Positions 26,216 through 35,725 of a DNA stretch of 64,000 bases are shown piece after piece. This DNA comes from Arthrobacter sp. PAMC25564 (GTDB taxonomy: Bacteria; Actinomycetota; Actinomycetes; Actinomycetales; Micrococcaceae): contig NZ_CP039290.1 in the NCBI RefSeq assembly GCF_004798705.1, positions 434,001 through 498,000 on the forward strand, in the 5' to 3' direction. The notes below the pieces were generated by a model. The model did no database searches, had not been told where the DNA came from, and worked only from the letters and a program-made list of their open reading frames with translations. A program made the translations under genes and the position numbers. Within the stretch, counting starts at the first letter, position 1. Every line of letters starts with the position of its first letter.

Positions 26216-27748
26216 TCAGTGTCCTTCGGGCTTCAGCAGGGGGAACAGGATGGTCTCGCGGATTCCGGCGCCGGTGAACAGCATCACCAGCCTGTCGATG
26301 CCAAGGCCGATGCCGCCCATCGGCGGGGCGCCGTATTCCAGGGCACGGAGAAAGTCCTCGTCCAGCTGCATGGCCTCGACATCGCCCGCGGCGGAGCGTC
26401 GGGACTGCTCGGTGAGGCGTTCGCGCTGGATCACAGGATCAATCAGTTCGGAGAAGGCCGTGCCGCGTTCCATGCCGCCGATGATCAGGTCCCAGGCTTC
26501 GATCAGCCGGTCATCCTCGCGGTGCTGGCGGGCCAGCGGCTGCGCGGACGGCGGGTAGTCGTAGACGAAGGTGGGGTTCAGCAGCGTCGGCTCCACGAGT
26601 TCACCGAAGAGCTCGACGACGAGCTTCTCGGCATCCCAGTTGGCATCGACCTTGACTTCGTGCGTGGCGGCCAGTTCCAACAACTCCGCGGCGGGGGTGT
26701 CCGGAGTGATCTCCCGGCCCACGGTTTCGGACAAGCCGGGGTAGACCGCCATCCAGGCCCAGTCGCCGTCGAGGTTGATCTCCCCGGCCTCGGTCTGCAG
26801 GACGCGGCCCACGCCGGCTGCGTCGGCGGCATCAAGGATGATCTCCTTGATCCGGTCCGCCATAACGAACTGGTCGGCCCAGGCCTCGTAGCTTTCCAGG
26901 GTGGTGAACTCGGGGCTGTGGGTGGAGTCGACGCCCTCGTTGCGGAACACGCGGCCCATGTCATAGACCCGGTCGATCCCGCCGACCACGGTGCGCTTGA
27001 GATACAGCTCCGTGGCGATGCGCAGCGTCATCTTCTGGTCGAACGCGTTCATGTGGGTCTCGAACGGGCGGGCCGTGGCGCCGCCGTGGACCAGCTGCAG
27101 CATCGGCGTTTCCACCTCGACGTAGCCCTGGCGGTGCAGGGTCTCGCGGATGGAGCGGGTGATCGCCGCCCGGGTGTAGACCATTTCGCGGGCCTCATCG
27201 CGGACCATGAGGTCAACGTAGCGCTGGCGGACGCGGGTTTCCTCATTAAGTTCGGCGTACAGCACGGGCATGGGGCGCAGTGCCTTCGACGCCATGGCCC
27301 AGGATTCGGCCATCACGGAAAGTTCGCCGCGCCGGGAGGAGATGACCTCGCCCTTGATGAAGACGTGGTCGCCCAGGTCCACGAGGGACTTCCAGTCCGC
27401 GAGGGCTTCCTCGCCGATGTTGGCCAGGCTCAGCATGGCCTGCAACCGGACCGCCTTGCCCTCCGCGCCGCCCTCCTGGAGGGTGACGAAGCACAGCTTT
27501 CCGGTGTTCCGGATGAACACGATGCGGCCGGTCACGCCGACGATCTCGCCGGTGGTCTCGTCGGCCTGAAGGTGGGCGTACTTTTCGCGGATTTCACCCA
27601 GCGAATGGGTGCGCTCGACACCCACCGGATACGCCTCGATGCCGCGCTCGATCAGCTTGGCACGCTTCTCCATCCGGATGCGCATCTGTTCGCTGGCGTC
27701 GGCTGGTTCGGCGGCGGTGATCGGGGCGGGGGTGTTTTGGGAAGTCAC
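26216..27748 (-). CDS. lysS: Lysyl-tRNA synthetase, class II
   Basis: Charges tRNA-Lys. Length 510 aa. The N-terminal OB-fold anticodon domain holds EIVGVTGRIVFIRNTGKL. Class II motif 2 is FRNEGVDSTHSPEFTTLE and motif 3 is GIGLGIDRLVML. GTG 27748 is preferred to an upstream in-frame start: a TAAACT box precedes it by 8 nt, implying a near-leaderless mRNA. It is divergent from the first alpha/beta hydrolase. Confidence 0.97.
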   Translation of the reverse strand: MTSQNTPAPITAAEPADASEQMRIRMEKRAKLIERGIEAYPVGVERTHSLGEIREKYAHLQADETTGEIVGVTGRIVFIRNTGKLCFVTLQEGGAEGKAVRLQAMLSLANIGEEALADWKSLVDLGDHVFIKGEVISSRRGELSVMAESWAMASKALRPMPVLYAELNEETRVRQRYVDLMVRDEAREMVYTRAAITRSIRETLHRQGYVEVETPMLQLVHGGATARPFETHMNAFDQKMTLRIATELYLKRTVVGGIDRVYDMGRVFRNEGVDSTHSPEFTTLESYEAWADQFVMADRIKEIILDAADAAGVGRVLQTEAGEINLDGDWAWMAVYPGLSETVGREITPDTPAAELLELAATHEVKVDANWDAEKLVVELFGELVEPTLLNPTFVYDYPPSAQPLARQHREDDRLIEAWDLIIGGMERGTAFSELIDPVIQRERLTEQSRRSAAGDVEAMQLDEDFLRALEYGAPPMGGIGLGIDRLVMLFTGAGIRETILFPLLKPEGH

Positions 27749-27756
27749 AATCCCCA

Positions 27757-27762
27757 AGTTTA
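27757..27762 (-). promoter_or_regulatory. -10 box TAAACT before lysS
   Basis: Minus-strand TAAACT, 8 nt before the GTG at 27748. The intervening GGGG is not a usual ribosome site. Confidence 0.45.
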
Positions 27763-27812
27763 CCGGGAGTTCCGCCCGCACCGGTTCCCGCAGCCGGGAA
27801 GGCGTTCGGGAA

Positions 27813-27818
27813 TAGACT
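27813..27818 (+). promoter_or_regulatory. -10 box TAGACT, likely leaderless start
   Basis: TAGACT precedes the GTG at 27826 by 7 nt. No clear -35 element. Confidence 0.5.
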
Positions 27819-27825
27819 CAGGGCT

Positions 27826-28755
27826 GTGGAGACCTGGACGGTGGGCACTGACGACGGCGGCGGGCACCTGGAGGTGCACACGTTCCGCCCGGCCGCCGCG
27901 GGCATGGCGCCGGCAGCGCCCGGCGGCGCGGGGGCCCCGGAGGGTGCCGGCGTCGTCGTGGTTCACGGGACGCTGGTCACCGACGCGCTCTACCGGCCCT
28001 TCGCCCGGAAGCTCGGCCGCCTGCTGGGGCGGCCGGTGCACTGCTACAACCGGCGCGGGCGCGCCGGATCCTCGCCCCAGCCGCCGGGCTACTCCGCCGC
28101 GACGGAAACCGCCGACCTGGCCACTGTGCTGCGCGAGACCGGTTCGACCGACGTCGTGGCGCACAGCTACGGCGGCTTCGTGGCCATGCAGACGGCGCTG
28201 GCCGTCCCCATCCGCCGGATGGTGACCTATGACGCGGCGGTGTCCCTGTCCGGAAACCTCAACCGGCGCTGGCGCCCCGAGCTGGAGCGTTCGGTGGCGG
28301 CCGGGCAGCTCGATGACGCCTGGGCGCATCTGGTCCAAGGGCTGGAAACAGCGGGGCCGGTATCCAAACTGCCGCTCGGCGCGCTGCGCATGCTCAGCAT
28401 CCTCTCCGCCCGGACCAGCCTGGGTGCCGAAATGCGCGAACTGCTGCCCACCGCCGTCGCGGAGATGCGTGCCGTGCTCGACGCCGACGCGGAGCTGGCA
28501 GACTTCAGCGCCGTCACCACTCCCACGCTGATGCTCAGCGGCGGCTGGAGTCCCGCGTACTTCGCCGAGACCGCGCGGCAGCTCGCGGCGGCGGTCCCGG
28601 CCATCGAATTCGCGTTGGTTCCGGGGCAGCTGCACGAGGGCCCCATCCGTCCCGGCAACCGGCTCGCCCTGACCACGGCGAGGTTCCTCCTTGGCGCACC
28701 CGGCAGCGCCGGCCCGCTCCCCGGACGCCGGCGGCGCTTCCGCCCGGGCCCATAA
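27826..28755 (+). CDS. Alpha/beta hydrolase (first of a paralogous pair)
   Basis: Cytoplasmic hydrolase of 309 aa without a signal peptide. The nucleophile elbow is AHSYGG and the late catalytic His is in GQLHEGP. Shared with the next gene are NRRGR-x-SSPQP, LVxGLET and the overall layout, so the two arose by duplication. This copy has an Ala/Gly/Pro-rich insertion near residues 23-40 and a basic tail. The substrate is unknown. Confidence 0.8.
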   Translation: METWTVGTDDGGGHLEVHTFRPAAAGMAPAAPGGAGAPEGAGVVVVHGTLVTDALYRPFARKLGRLLGRPVHCYNRRGRAGSSPQPPGYSAATETADLATVLRETGSTDVVAHSYGGFVAMQTALAVPIRRMVTYDAAVSLSGNLNRRWRPELERSVAAGQLDDAWAHLVQGLETAGPVSKLPLGALRMLSILSARTSLGAEMRELLPTAVAEMRAVLDADAELADFSAVTTPTLMLSGGWSPAYFAETARQLAAAVPAIEFALVPGQLHEGPIRPGNRLALTTARFLLGAPGSAGPLPGRRRRFRPGP

Positions 28756-28792
28756 GGAGGCCGGCGGGCTGCGCGCTTACGGATGCCTCGGC

Positions 28793-28798
28793 TAGGCT
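28793..28798 (+). promoter_or_regulatory. -10 box TAGGCT, likely leaderless start
   Basis: TAGGCT lies 6 nt before the ATG at 28805, so this second hydrolase seems to have its own promoter despite the 49-bp gap to the first. Confidence 0.5.
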
Positions 28799-28804
28799 CG
28801 GACC

Positions 28805-29638
28805 ATGACCCGCGAGAACATCAGAACCCCCGACGGCGGAACGATTGAGCTTTTCAGCACGGGTGCCGAGCTGGCCTCGGCAGGCTCGGGCGTCGTCGTC
28901 GTTCCGGCCTCCATGGTGACAGCCGCCGATTACACGCGCTTCGCGCAGAAGCTGAGCGCCTCGCTCGGCAGGCCCGTGCACACCTTCAACCGGCGCGGAC
29001 GCGGCTCCTCCTCCCCGCAGCCGGAGGACTACACCCTGGACGTGGACATCCGCGACCTCCACGCGGTGATGAAACACACCTCCAGCACCGATGTCTTCGG
29101 ACACAGTTTCGGCGGCGCGGTGGCCCTGCACGCGGCCCGCACCCTGCCGGTGGAACGGCTGGCCGTCTACGACCCGGCCGTCTCGGTGAACCACAGCGTC
29201 ACCGCCGACTGGACCGCGGAATATGAGCGCGCGACGGCGGCCGGCGACGACGACCGCGCCCTCGCGGTGCTGGTCAAGGGCCTCGAAACCGGCAGCGCCC
29301 TGTCCCGAATGCCGCTGTCCATGCTGACCCTGGCCAACAAGCTGGCGTCCGGCACGCCGCTCGGCAAGCAGTTGCGCGAGCTCATGCAGACCGGCGTCCG
29401 CGAGATCAAGGCCATCATCGCCGCCGACATGCCGGCCGAGCCGTTCCTGGAACTGCCCCTGGAAACGCTCATCATTGTGGGCGAGAAGAGCCCCGCGTAC
29501 TTTGGCGTGGCCTGCGCCCAGATCCACGATGTGCTTTCCGGCTCGAGCTACACGATCCTGCCGGGCATGGGGCACGACGGCGTCAACAAGGCCCCGGACC
29601 GGCTGATCTCCGAGCTGAGCGCCTTCTTCGCCGGCTAA
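28805..29638 (+). CDS. Alpha/beta hydrolase (second of a paralogous pair)
   Basis: 277-aa hydrolase related to the preceding gene. Nucleophile elbow GHSFGG; the acid/base end is likely PGMGHDGVN with its His. The shared motif NRRGRGSSSPQP suggests the same subfamily. It lacks the insertion found in its neighbour. Substrate unknown. It ends just before a palindromic intergenic element shared with the convergent exporter gene. Confidence 0.8.
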   Translation: MTRENIRTPDGGTIELFSTGAELASAGSGVVVVPASMVTAADYTRFAQKLSASLGRPVHTFNRRGRGSSSPQPEDYTLDVDIRDLHAVMKHTSSTDVFGHSFGGAVALHAARTLPVERLAVYDPAVSVNHSVTADWTAEYERATAAGDDDRALAVLVKGLETGSALSRMPLSMLTLANKLASGTPLGKQLRELMQTGVREIKAIIAADMPAEPFLELPLETLIIVGEKSPAYFGVACAQIHDVLSGSSYTILPGMGHDGVNKAPDRLISELSAFFAG

Positions 29639-29639
29639 G

Positions 29640-29704
29640 GCAACGCGGGGTCAGATGCGGCCCATGTTGCCCGGCGGCACCGGCGCTACGTGACCCCGCG
29701 TTGC
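29640..29704. repeat. Palindromic intergenic element, copy 1
   Basis: Ends in perfect 14-bp inverted arms (GCAACGCGGGGTCA ... TGACCCCGCGTTGC) around a 37-bp centre that contains CGGCCCAT. It sits between convergent stop codons, so it could act as a bidirectional terminator. Two related copies occur at 31.26 and 45.66 kb. Confidence 0.9.
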
Positions 29705-29705
29705 G

Positions 29706-31130
29706 TTATTTGGCGGCCGGCTGTTCGGCCCCGGCGGTCTTGCGCATCATGACGGACAGCACGACGGCGGCGAGGGCAATGACTGCCGCCGTCAGGAACG
29801 CGGCGTGCATGCCGGCGACGATTCCCGCGGCGGCGGATACAACGGCGTAGATCGAAACCAGGAGCGCCGTACCGGCGGCGCCGGCCACCTGCTGCAGTGT
29901 GCTCATGATCGCCGAACCGTGGGAGTAGAGGTGCGGCGGCAGCGGGTTCAGCCCGGTGGTGAAGGCCGGCGTGAACAGGAGTGCCAGGCCCAGGCTCAGG
30001 GCCACATGCAACGCAATGATCCACCAGACAGGCGTGCCCGCATCGAGCATGGAGAACTGCCACAGGGCCAGCACCATCAGGACCGAGCCGGTGACCGTCA
30101 GGGGCAGCGGCCCGACCTTGTCGAAGAGCCGGCCGATGAACGGACCCAGCAGGCCCATCGCGAGGCCCCCGGGCAACAGGGCAAGGCCCGTCTCCAGCGA
30201 CTTCAGCCCGCGGATTTCCTGCAGGTACAGCGGCAGCAGGATCACCACGCCGAACAGGGCGATCATGGCCACCACCAGCAGCAGCACGGACACGGTGAAC
30301 ATCCGGAAGTTGAACGCACGCAGGTCCAGCAGCGGCGCGTCGGACCTCTGCAGCCTCAGCTGGCGAAGCACGAAAGCCAGCATTGCCACGACGCCGACGG
30401 CGAGCGCAATGACGGCAGGGCTGCCGGATCCTGCGCTGCCGCCGCCGATCTGGCTCAGCCCGTACACGAGCCCACCAAAGGCAGGCACCGTCAGCACGAC
30501 GGACAGGGCATCCAGCCGGGTCTTCTCCGTTTCGCCGACGTTCCTCAGGAACCTGGCGCCGATGGCAAACGCGGCGAGGGCGATCGGCAGGACAAAGACG
30601 AACATAAAGCGCCAGGAAAAGTGCTCCAGGATCAGGCCGGAAACCGTGGGGCCCATCGCCGGCGCGACCGAGATGGCGATGCTCACGTTGCCCATCACGG
30701 CGCCGCGGCGCTCCACCGGCACGAGCGTGAGGATGGTGGTCATCAGGAGTGGAAGCATGATCGCCGTGCCGCAGGCCTGGACGATGCGGGCCAGCAGCAG
30801 GACTTCGAAGCCCGGCGCCAGGGCAGCCAGCAGCGTGCCGCCGGAGAACAGGCCCATCGCGAGCATGAACACGGCACGGGTGGAGAGACGCTGCAGGATG
30901 AACCCGGTGGTGGGAATCACGACGGCCATCGTCAGCATGAAGCCCGTGGACAGCCACTGCACGGTGGGCGCATCGATGTCCAGGTCCACCATCAGCCGCT
31001 GCAGGGCCACGTTCATGATGGTCTCGTTGAGGATCACGACGAACGTGGCCACCAACAACGTGACGATGATCGTGACGGATTCCCGGGAGATCTTCGCCGG
31101 GGCGGCGTTGGTGGTGACGTCTGTCGACAT
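29706..31130 (-). CDS. MFS multidrug exporter, DHA2 family
   Basis: Membrane transporter of 474 aa with about 14 hydrophobic helices. Helix 1 contains the DHA2-typical LNETIMNVALQRLMVDL; the following FMLTMAVVIPTTGFI, RIVQACGTAIMLP and MGPTVSGLI are also characteristic of EmrB/QacA exporters that use the proton gradient. The substrate is unknown. The gene lies between two copies of the palindromic element and has no obvious regulator neighbour. Confidence 0.9.
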   Translation of the reverse strand: MSTDVTTNAAPAKISRESVTIIVTLLVATFVVILNETIMNVALQRLMVDLDIDAPTVQWLSTGFMLTMAVVIPTTGFILQRLSTRAVFMLAMGLFSGGTLLAALAPGFEVLLLARIVQACGTAIMLPLLMTTILTLVPVERRGAVMGNVSIAISVAPAMGPTVSGLILEHFSWRFMFVFVLPIALAAFAIGARFLRNVGETEKTRLDALSVVLTVPAFGGLVYGLSQIGGGSAGSGSPAVIALAVGVVAMLAFVLRQLRLQRSDAPLLDLRAFNFRMFTVSVLLLVVAMIALFGVVILLPLYLQEIRGLKSLETGLALLPGGLAMGLLGPFIGRLFDKVGPLPLTVTGSVLMVLALWQFSMLDAGTPVWWIIALHVALSLGLALLFTPAFTTGLNPLPPHLYSHGSAIMSTLQQVAGAAGTALLVSIYAVVSAAAGIVAGMHAAFLTAAVIALAAVVLSVMMRKTAGAEQPAAK

Positions 31131-31222
31131 GGGTATTCCCTCAGGGAGTTGGGTGTGGGTCCGGCGAGCGTCGGCGCTGCTGCAGGTTCAAACAGCCTAA
31201 GCCCCGGCCGCATTCCCGTCTG

Positions 31223-31293
31223 AAGGCAACGCGGGGTCAGACACGGCCCATGGAGAGCCACCGGATGGGCGCCAGGTGACCCCGCGTTGCCTT
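31223..31293. repeat. Palindromic intergenic element, copy 2
   Basis: Perfect 17-bp inverted arms (AAGGCAACGCGGGGTCA ... TGACCCCGCGTTGCCTT) around a centre with ACGGCCCATGG. It lies between the panC stop and the exporter start, both minus-strand genes, where it would suit termination of the panC operon. Confidence 0.9.
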
Positions 31294-31297
31294 TAGT

Positions 31298-32185
31298 TCA
31301 GGAGTCCAGCGGCACGTTGTCGATCAGCCGCACCGGGCCGACCTTGGCTGCGATGATGGCCAGTCCCTCGCCGCGGAACGGGGTGTCCTTGCAGTTCTCG
31401 GCGAGCGGTTCGAGGGTGCGCGGATCCACGACCTCGAAATAGTCCAGCCCCACGAGCGGCTGCGATTCCACCAGCGCCCGCGCAGATTCCAGGTCCAGCG
31501 GCTCATGGGCCTTGGCCCGTTCCTCGATCAGCCGCAGGGCCCGGGACAGCACGAGCGCCGCCTCACGCTCCGTCCCGGACAGGAATCGGTTGCGGCTGGA
31601 CAGCGCGAGGCCGTCCGCGGAGCGCACGATCGGCACGGCCACGATCTCCACCGGGAAGTTCAGGTCTTCGACCATGCGCCTGACCAGGGCCAGCTGCTGC
31701 GCATCCTTCTGGCCGAAATAGGCCCGGTACGCGGAGAGGCCCGCCCCGGGCATCCCATAGTGCAGCAGCTTTGCCACAACGGTCAGGGCGCCGTCGAAGT
31801 GTCCGGGACGGGAGGTGCCCTCCCACTTCTCCCCCATCGGCCCCGCGGTGATCCGCACCAGCGGCTCTCCGCCGGGGTAGACCTCATCCACCGAAGGTGC
31901 GAACGCCAGGTCCACGCCCTCGGCCTCCAGCAGGGCCAGGTCCGCATCCAGGGTGCGGGGGTAACGGTCCAGGTCCGCGGCCTCGCCGAACTGCAGCGGG
32001 TTGACGAAGATGCTCGCCACCACGACGTCGTTCTGGCCGACGGCGGTGCGCGCCAGCTGGGCATGCCCCTCGTGCAGGGCGCCCATGGTGGGGACCAGGC
32101 CCTGGGACGCGCCGCGCTTCCGCGAGAGCAGCCGGGTGCTTTGGGCGCGCAATTCGGCCGCCGTCGTCACGAGTTGGATTGCCAT
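31298..32185 (-). CDS. panC: Pantothenate synthetase
   Basis: Joins pantoate and beta-alanine with ATP in pantothenate (CoA) synthesis. Length 295 aa. It has the nucleotidyl-transferase HIGH-type motif [19 protein letters not shown] and the KMSKS-like [11 protein letters not shown] 32185 follows the DUF2520 gene stop by 14 nt. It is the last gene of the long leftward cluster. Confidence 0.97.
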   Translation of the reverse strand: MAIQLVTTAAELRAQSTRLLSRKRGASQGLVPTMGALHEGHAQLARTAVGQNDVVVASIFVNPLQFGEAADLDRYPRTLDADLALLEAEGVDLAFAPSVDEVYPGGEPLVRITAGPMGEKWEGTSRPGHFDGALTVVAKLLHYGMPGAGLSAYRAYFGQKDAQQLALVRRMVEDLNFPVEIVAVPIVRSADGLALSSRNRFLSGTEREAALVLSRALRLIEERAKAHEPLDLESARALVESQPLVGLDYFEVVDPRTLEPLAENCKDTPFRGEGLAIIAAKVGPVRLIDNVPLDS

Positions 32186-32199
32186 GTCAGGGTCCTTCC

Positions 32200-33147
32200 T
32201 TAGGGTTGCGCCGCTTCAGCGTCGGGGTCGCCGCCGTCGACGTCACCGCCCGGCTCTTGGCCTGCGGTGTCAAGCGCCTGCCTGATGCCGTCAAGTTGTT
32301 CCGGCCGCAGCAGTCCCCGGCTTCCTGCCCGGCGGGCCGTCGCACGGGCCATGGCCAGGTACGCCTCCAGAATATCCCCGCCGGAACCGCCGTCGTGCTC
32401 GCGGAGGGCCTCCGCGTGCGCCGCCACGGTGCCCGCGTCCCCGCGTGCCACCGGCCCGGTCAGTGCCGATTCCCCCGAGGCGAGGGCGTTTTCCAGGGTG
32501 GCCCGCAGCAGCGGCCCCAGCATCCGCTCCGGGGCGTCGACGCCGACCTCCCGGAGGAGCTGCGAGGCCTGCGCCACGAGGGTGACCAGGTGGTTCGAGC
32601 CGTGCGCGAGGGCCGCGTGGTAGAGCACGCGATCGCCCTCGGCGATCGCCACAGGCTCGGCGCCCATTTCCACCACAAGCGCCTGGGCGATCGGCAGCAT
32701 CGCAGGGTCCGCCGTGACACCGAAGGTACAGTCCAGCAGCCGGGTGAGGTCCAGGCTCATGCCGGTGAAGGTCATCGCCGGGTGCAGTGCCAGCGGCACC
32801 GCACCGGCGGCGCGGACCGGATGCAGGATGCCGACCCCGAAACGGCCGGAGGTGTGCGCCACGAGCTGGCCGGGCTGCCAGGCGCCGAGCTTGGCAAGGC
32901 CTTCCACGAGCGGGCCAAGGGCGTCATCCGGGACCGCCAGCAGTACCAGTTCGGCGCGTTCCACGATGTCCTGCACCGCGAGGACGGGCACCCCGGGGAG
33001 CAGGGTTGCGGCGCGTTCGAGGCTGGCCTCGGAGACGGCGGACACCCCGATGATGGCGTGCTCGGCGCCGCGCAGGGCCGCACCGAGCACGGCGCCGACC
33101 TTGCCGGCACCGATGATTCCGACGCCGAGGCGTCCTGGCTTAGCCAT
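32200..33147 (-). CDS. Rossmann-like / DUF2520 domain protein
   Basis: 315-aa protein with an N-terminal NAD(P)-binding motif ([17 protein letters not shown]) and a helical DUF2520 C-terminal domain ([19 protein letters not shown]). Its counterpart in M. tuberculosis (Rv3603c) also lies next to panC, so a link to pantothenate/ketopantoate metabolism has been suggested by context; the reaction is not established. The start overlaps the preceding gene by 8 bp. Confidence 0.85.
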   Translation of the reverse strand: MAKPGRLGVGIIGAGKVGAVLGAALRGAEHAIIGVSAVSEASLERAATLLPGVPVLAVQDIVERAELVLLAVPDDALGPLVEGLAKLGAWQPGQLVAHTSGRFGVGILHPVRAAGAVPLALHPAMTFTGMSLDLTRLLDCTFGVTADPAMLPIAQALVVEMGAEPVAIAEGDRVLYHAALAHGSNHLVTLVAQASQLLREVGVDAPERMLGPLLRATLENALASGESALTGPVARGDAGTVAAHAEALREHDGGSGGDILEAYLAMARATARRAGSRGLLRPEQLDGIRQALDTAGQEPGGDVDGGDPDAEAAQP

Positions 33148-34669
33148 GTTGCGGGCCTTCCTGTTGCTTGGGAGCCGGCCGCGCCTGCGCCAGCCAGTGT
33201 TCACTCCTCTGGAGTTTCCGGGCGGCGCGGGCGCGGACGGACTGCGCCTCGAACAGTGCCCGGCCTTCGTCCAGGCCGGCCTGGACGAGCCTCGGGGACA
33301 CCGGCCCGGCCGTGGTGTGCAGGACCAGGTCAACCACCCTGAAGCGCCGGGCCAGCGGACCCTGTTCGAGCGCGATCGACTGCGTACGCTGATGCGGCAC
33401 CACCACCAGGTGCCGCCACCAGCGTCCCGAGCGGATCAGCAGGGCGGTGTCCGTGGCGGTGAAGCCGTTGCGGCGCCAGCCCAGCGGCGCGAGCAGGCGG
33501 GCGCGGCGCGGCGTCGTAATGAACCCGGCGTCGGCGTCCCGCCTAGCCGCGCGTGTCCGGTCCGCCAACCCGGTGAGGCCCGCGGTGAAGACCCGCACCG
33601 GGTCCGGGGTCCCGGGATCGGGCAGGACCAGGGAGAGCATCGACAGCACGTCGGCCACGGTCCCGACGGGCAGGAGCGTTGTCCGGGCCGAGCCCTCCCC
33701 GCTGTTTCCCGCGGCCCCGTAGCCGGCCACGTTGACCTGCATCCGGTACCAGCCGAAGATCCGCCACAGCGGCGGCTGGCTGACCCGCAGCGCCTGGATC
33801 CTGCCCGGCGGCAGCGTCTGCGCCCGGGTGTCCAGCAGCCCGTAACGCAGCCTGATGCCGTCCGGGGACACGGCGGCGGTGAAGTTGTAGCCCTTGCTGA
33901 ACATCGACCAGTAGGCGGCCACCAGGCCCAGCGCCGCCGGGATCAGGTAGAGGTAGAAACCGCGGTTCTCGGTGACGGCGGACAGCACCACGGAGGCAAC
34001 GGCGCCCAGCACCACACCGACGCTCTGCTCGCTCAGGACCAGCGATCCGGCAAGGCGCGACGGCGGTACGGTCAGCACCGCCTGTTCGGGGGCCTCGGCG
34101 GCGGCTGCCCCGGGGCGCTCCGGATCCGGCGCGACGCCGGCCGCGCGGGCCAGGATCGTCGCACGCAACTGCCGCGCCTCCTCCATCCGGAGGTATGCGA
34201 GCCGCACGGCCGACTCCCCGGCGTCGGCTACCTCAAACCTGAGCTCGGCCAGTCCGAAGATCCGGGCCAGCAGCGGCTGCACGACGTCGATCGCCTGCAC
34301 CCGGTCCAGCCGGGCCTGCCGCTGCTGCTTGAAGAGGAAACCGGTGTTGACGCGGACGTAGCCCTGCGCCACCTGATAGCGGGTGAAGTACCAGCTCAGG
34401 ATGTAGCCGAGCACGGTCAGCAGCAGCACCGCCCCGCCGCCGAGCAGCAGCCACGGCGCCCGGCCCGCGAGCCGCTCGTCCACCAGCGGAGCCCCCTGCA
34501 GGAGCCGCTCGAAGGTGTCGCGGCCGAAGAAGAATCCCATCGCGGCCAGCGCCACCCAGCCCCGGACGAAGGGCGACGCCGGGTGCACCCGCCGCCAGCC
34601 GCCGTCGGGCGTTTGATCCGTCCCGGCCCCGTCGGACAGCTGCGGGGCAACCCCGTTGCCGCCGGGCAT
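33140..34669 (-). CDS. Bacterial PH-domain membrane protein (YdbT-like)
   Basis: 509-aa membrane protein with three bPH_2 (DUF304) repeats, each following a hydrophobic pair of helices: around LGYILSWYFTRYQVAQGYVRV, AAYWSMFSKGYNFTAAVSPDG and the C-terminal ATDTALLIRSGRWWRHLVVVP. This matches YdbT of Bacillus. The role is membrane-associated but not established. The start is ATG 34669 or GTG 34672 (GAGGG lies upstream of both). Its end overlaps the DUF2520 gene. Confidence 0.82.
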   Translation of the reverse strand: MPGGNGVAPQLSDGAGTDQTPDGGWRRVHPASPFVRGWVALAAMGFFFGRDTFERLLQGAPLVDERLAGRAPWLLLGGGAVLLLTVLGYILSWYFTRYQVAQGYVRVNTGFLFKQQRQARLDRVQAIDVVQPLLARIFGLAELRFEVADAGESAVRLAYLRMEEARQLRATILARAAGVAPDPERPGAAAAEAPEQAVLTVPPSRLAGSLVLSEQSVGVVLGAVASVVLSAVTENRGFYLYLIPAALGLVAAYWSMFSKGYNFTAAVSPDGIRLRYGLLDTRAQTLPPGRIQALRVSQPPLWRIFGWYRMQVNVAGYGAAGNSGEGSARTTLLPVGTVADVLSMLSLVLPDPGTPDPVRVFTAGLTGLADRTRAARRDADAGFITTPRRARLLAPLGWRRNGFTATDTALLIRSGRWWRHLVVVPHQRTQSIALEQGPLARRFRVVDLVLHTTAGPVSPRLVQAGLDEGRALFEAQSVRARAARKLQRSEHWLAQARPAPKQQEGPQHG

Positions 34670-34710
34670 CACAACAGGTCCCTCATGGCCAGGCCGTCAC
34701 TGCGGATCCG

Positions 34711-35223
34711 TCACAGCCCGGCCAGGCGGGCTTCGCCGCGGACGGACAGCTGCTCGCGGAGCCGCGCGCCCTCGGCGGCCGGCAGGCCAGGAATCCCGGC
34801 CGTGGTCCCGGCGGAGGCGGTGTGCAGTTTCACGGTGCACAGGCCCAGGCCGCGCTCCACCGGCCCCGCACCGATATCCACGTACTGCATGCGGCCATAG
34901 GGGACCACAAGCGTGCGCTGGAAAAAGATGCCGCGGCGGATGAGCAGGTCGTCCTCGCGCTCGGCGTAACCGATGGAACGCACCTGGCGCGGGATGAGCA
35001 CCAGCCGCCAGAGGGCCAGGAGCAGCATCGCAACGGGCACGGCAACCGCCAGCCACAGCGGGGGCCACGTCCACGATCCGGCCAGGACAAACACGAGCGG
35101 CAGCGACAGCACGGCGACAGCGATGAGGTTTCCGAGGGCCCAGCCCGCGAGGCGCACCGTGATGTATCTGGGCGAGACCCGCAGCCAGGTGATTCCCGGC
35201 GGGTCAATCGCCTCGGTATGCAT
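34711..35223 (-). CDS. Bacterial PH-domain membrane protein (YdbS-like)
   Basis: 170-aa protein with two transmembrane helices (about 27-80) followed by one bPH_2 domain (REDDLLIRRGIFFQRTLVVP and YGRMQYVDIGAGPVERGLGL). It pairs with the three-domain protein downstream as YdbS pairs with YdbT. Its start overlaps the end of the DUF3180 gene by 20 bp. Confidence 0.85.
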   Translation of the reverse strand: MHTEAIDPPGITWLRVSPRYITVRLAGWALGNLIAVAVLSLPLVFVLAGSWTWPPLWLAVAVPVAMLLLALWRLVLIPRQVRSIGYAEREDDLLIRRGIFFQRTLVVPYGRMQYVDIGAGPVERGLGLCTVKLHTASAGTTAGIPGLPAAEGARLREQLSVRGEARLAGL

Positions 35224-35725
35224 ATTCGCCTTCCGCGGTCGGCTTGCGTTTTCCTTGCAGCCCGGGGGCCGAGTCGGCGTCGCCGTCTTCGGGCGGAATC
35301 CGGCAGAACCGTTCCACGACGAGGCCGACGACGATCATGGCCAGCCCGCCGCCGGCCATGGCGAGTGCCTGCCAGGTGATGGCCTGGTTGCTGCGCAGGT
35401 TCCAGAGCCGCAGCTGCTCCGCGAAGATCCCGGCGTGCCAGCCCAGCAACACGGTTCCCGTGTACGCGCAGGCCTGGGCCAGGACGAGGGTCCAGACGGC
35501 CAGGATGGGGTTGAGCATCTTCTTTTTCTTGCCGTTGCGCCAGCGGAGCACCCGGATGCCCAGCACCAGGGTCAGGACCAGGATCACGCCCATGGTGATG
35601 AGCGCCGTAAGCGGCAGCACCGGCGTCGCCAGGCCGTAGCGGGTGGTCATTATGGTTGCGGCCCAGCCTGCCCCGACCAGGGCCACGCAGATGACCACGA
35701 GGAGCCAGGGATTGGTCAGCTTCAC
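35204..35725 (-). CDS. DUF3180 membrane protein
   Basis: 173-aa protein with four predicted transmembrane helices (for example PWLLVVICVALVGAGWA and ALAMAGGGLAMIVVGLVV) and a charged C-terminal tail. DUF3180 proteins are found in actinobacteria next to folK; the function is unknown. The GTG at 35725 overlaps the folK stop (GTGA), which fixes the start well. Confidence 0.85.
   Translation of the reverse strand: MKLTNPWLLVVICVALVGAGWAATIMTTRYGLATPVLPLTALITMGVILVLTLVLGIRVLRWRNGKKKKMLNPILAVWTLVLAQACAYTGTVLLGWHAGIFAEQLRLWNLRSNQAITWQALAMAGGGLAMIVVGLVVERFCRIPPEDGDADSAPGLQGKRKPTAEGEYAYRGD

Noticed and set aside
29805-31223. Long open frames on the plus strand inside the DHA2 exporter gene
   Set aside because: Translation is Gln/Arg/His-rich low complexity, as expected of antisense to a membrane protein gene; no start signals.
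32714-34900. A 728-codon open frame on the plus strand opposite the PH-domain and DUF2520 genes
   Set aside because: Antisense shadow with Arg/Pro/Gln-rich composition; the minus-strand genes have clear domains and overlaps.
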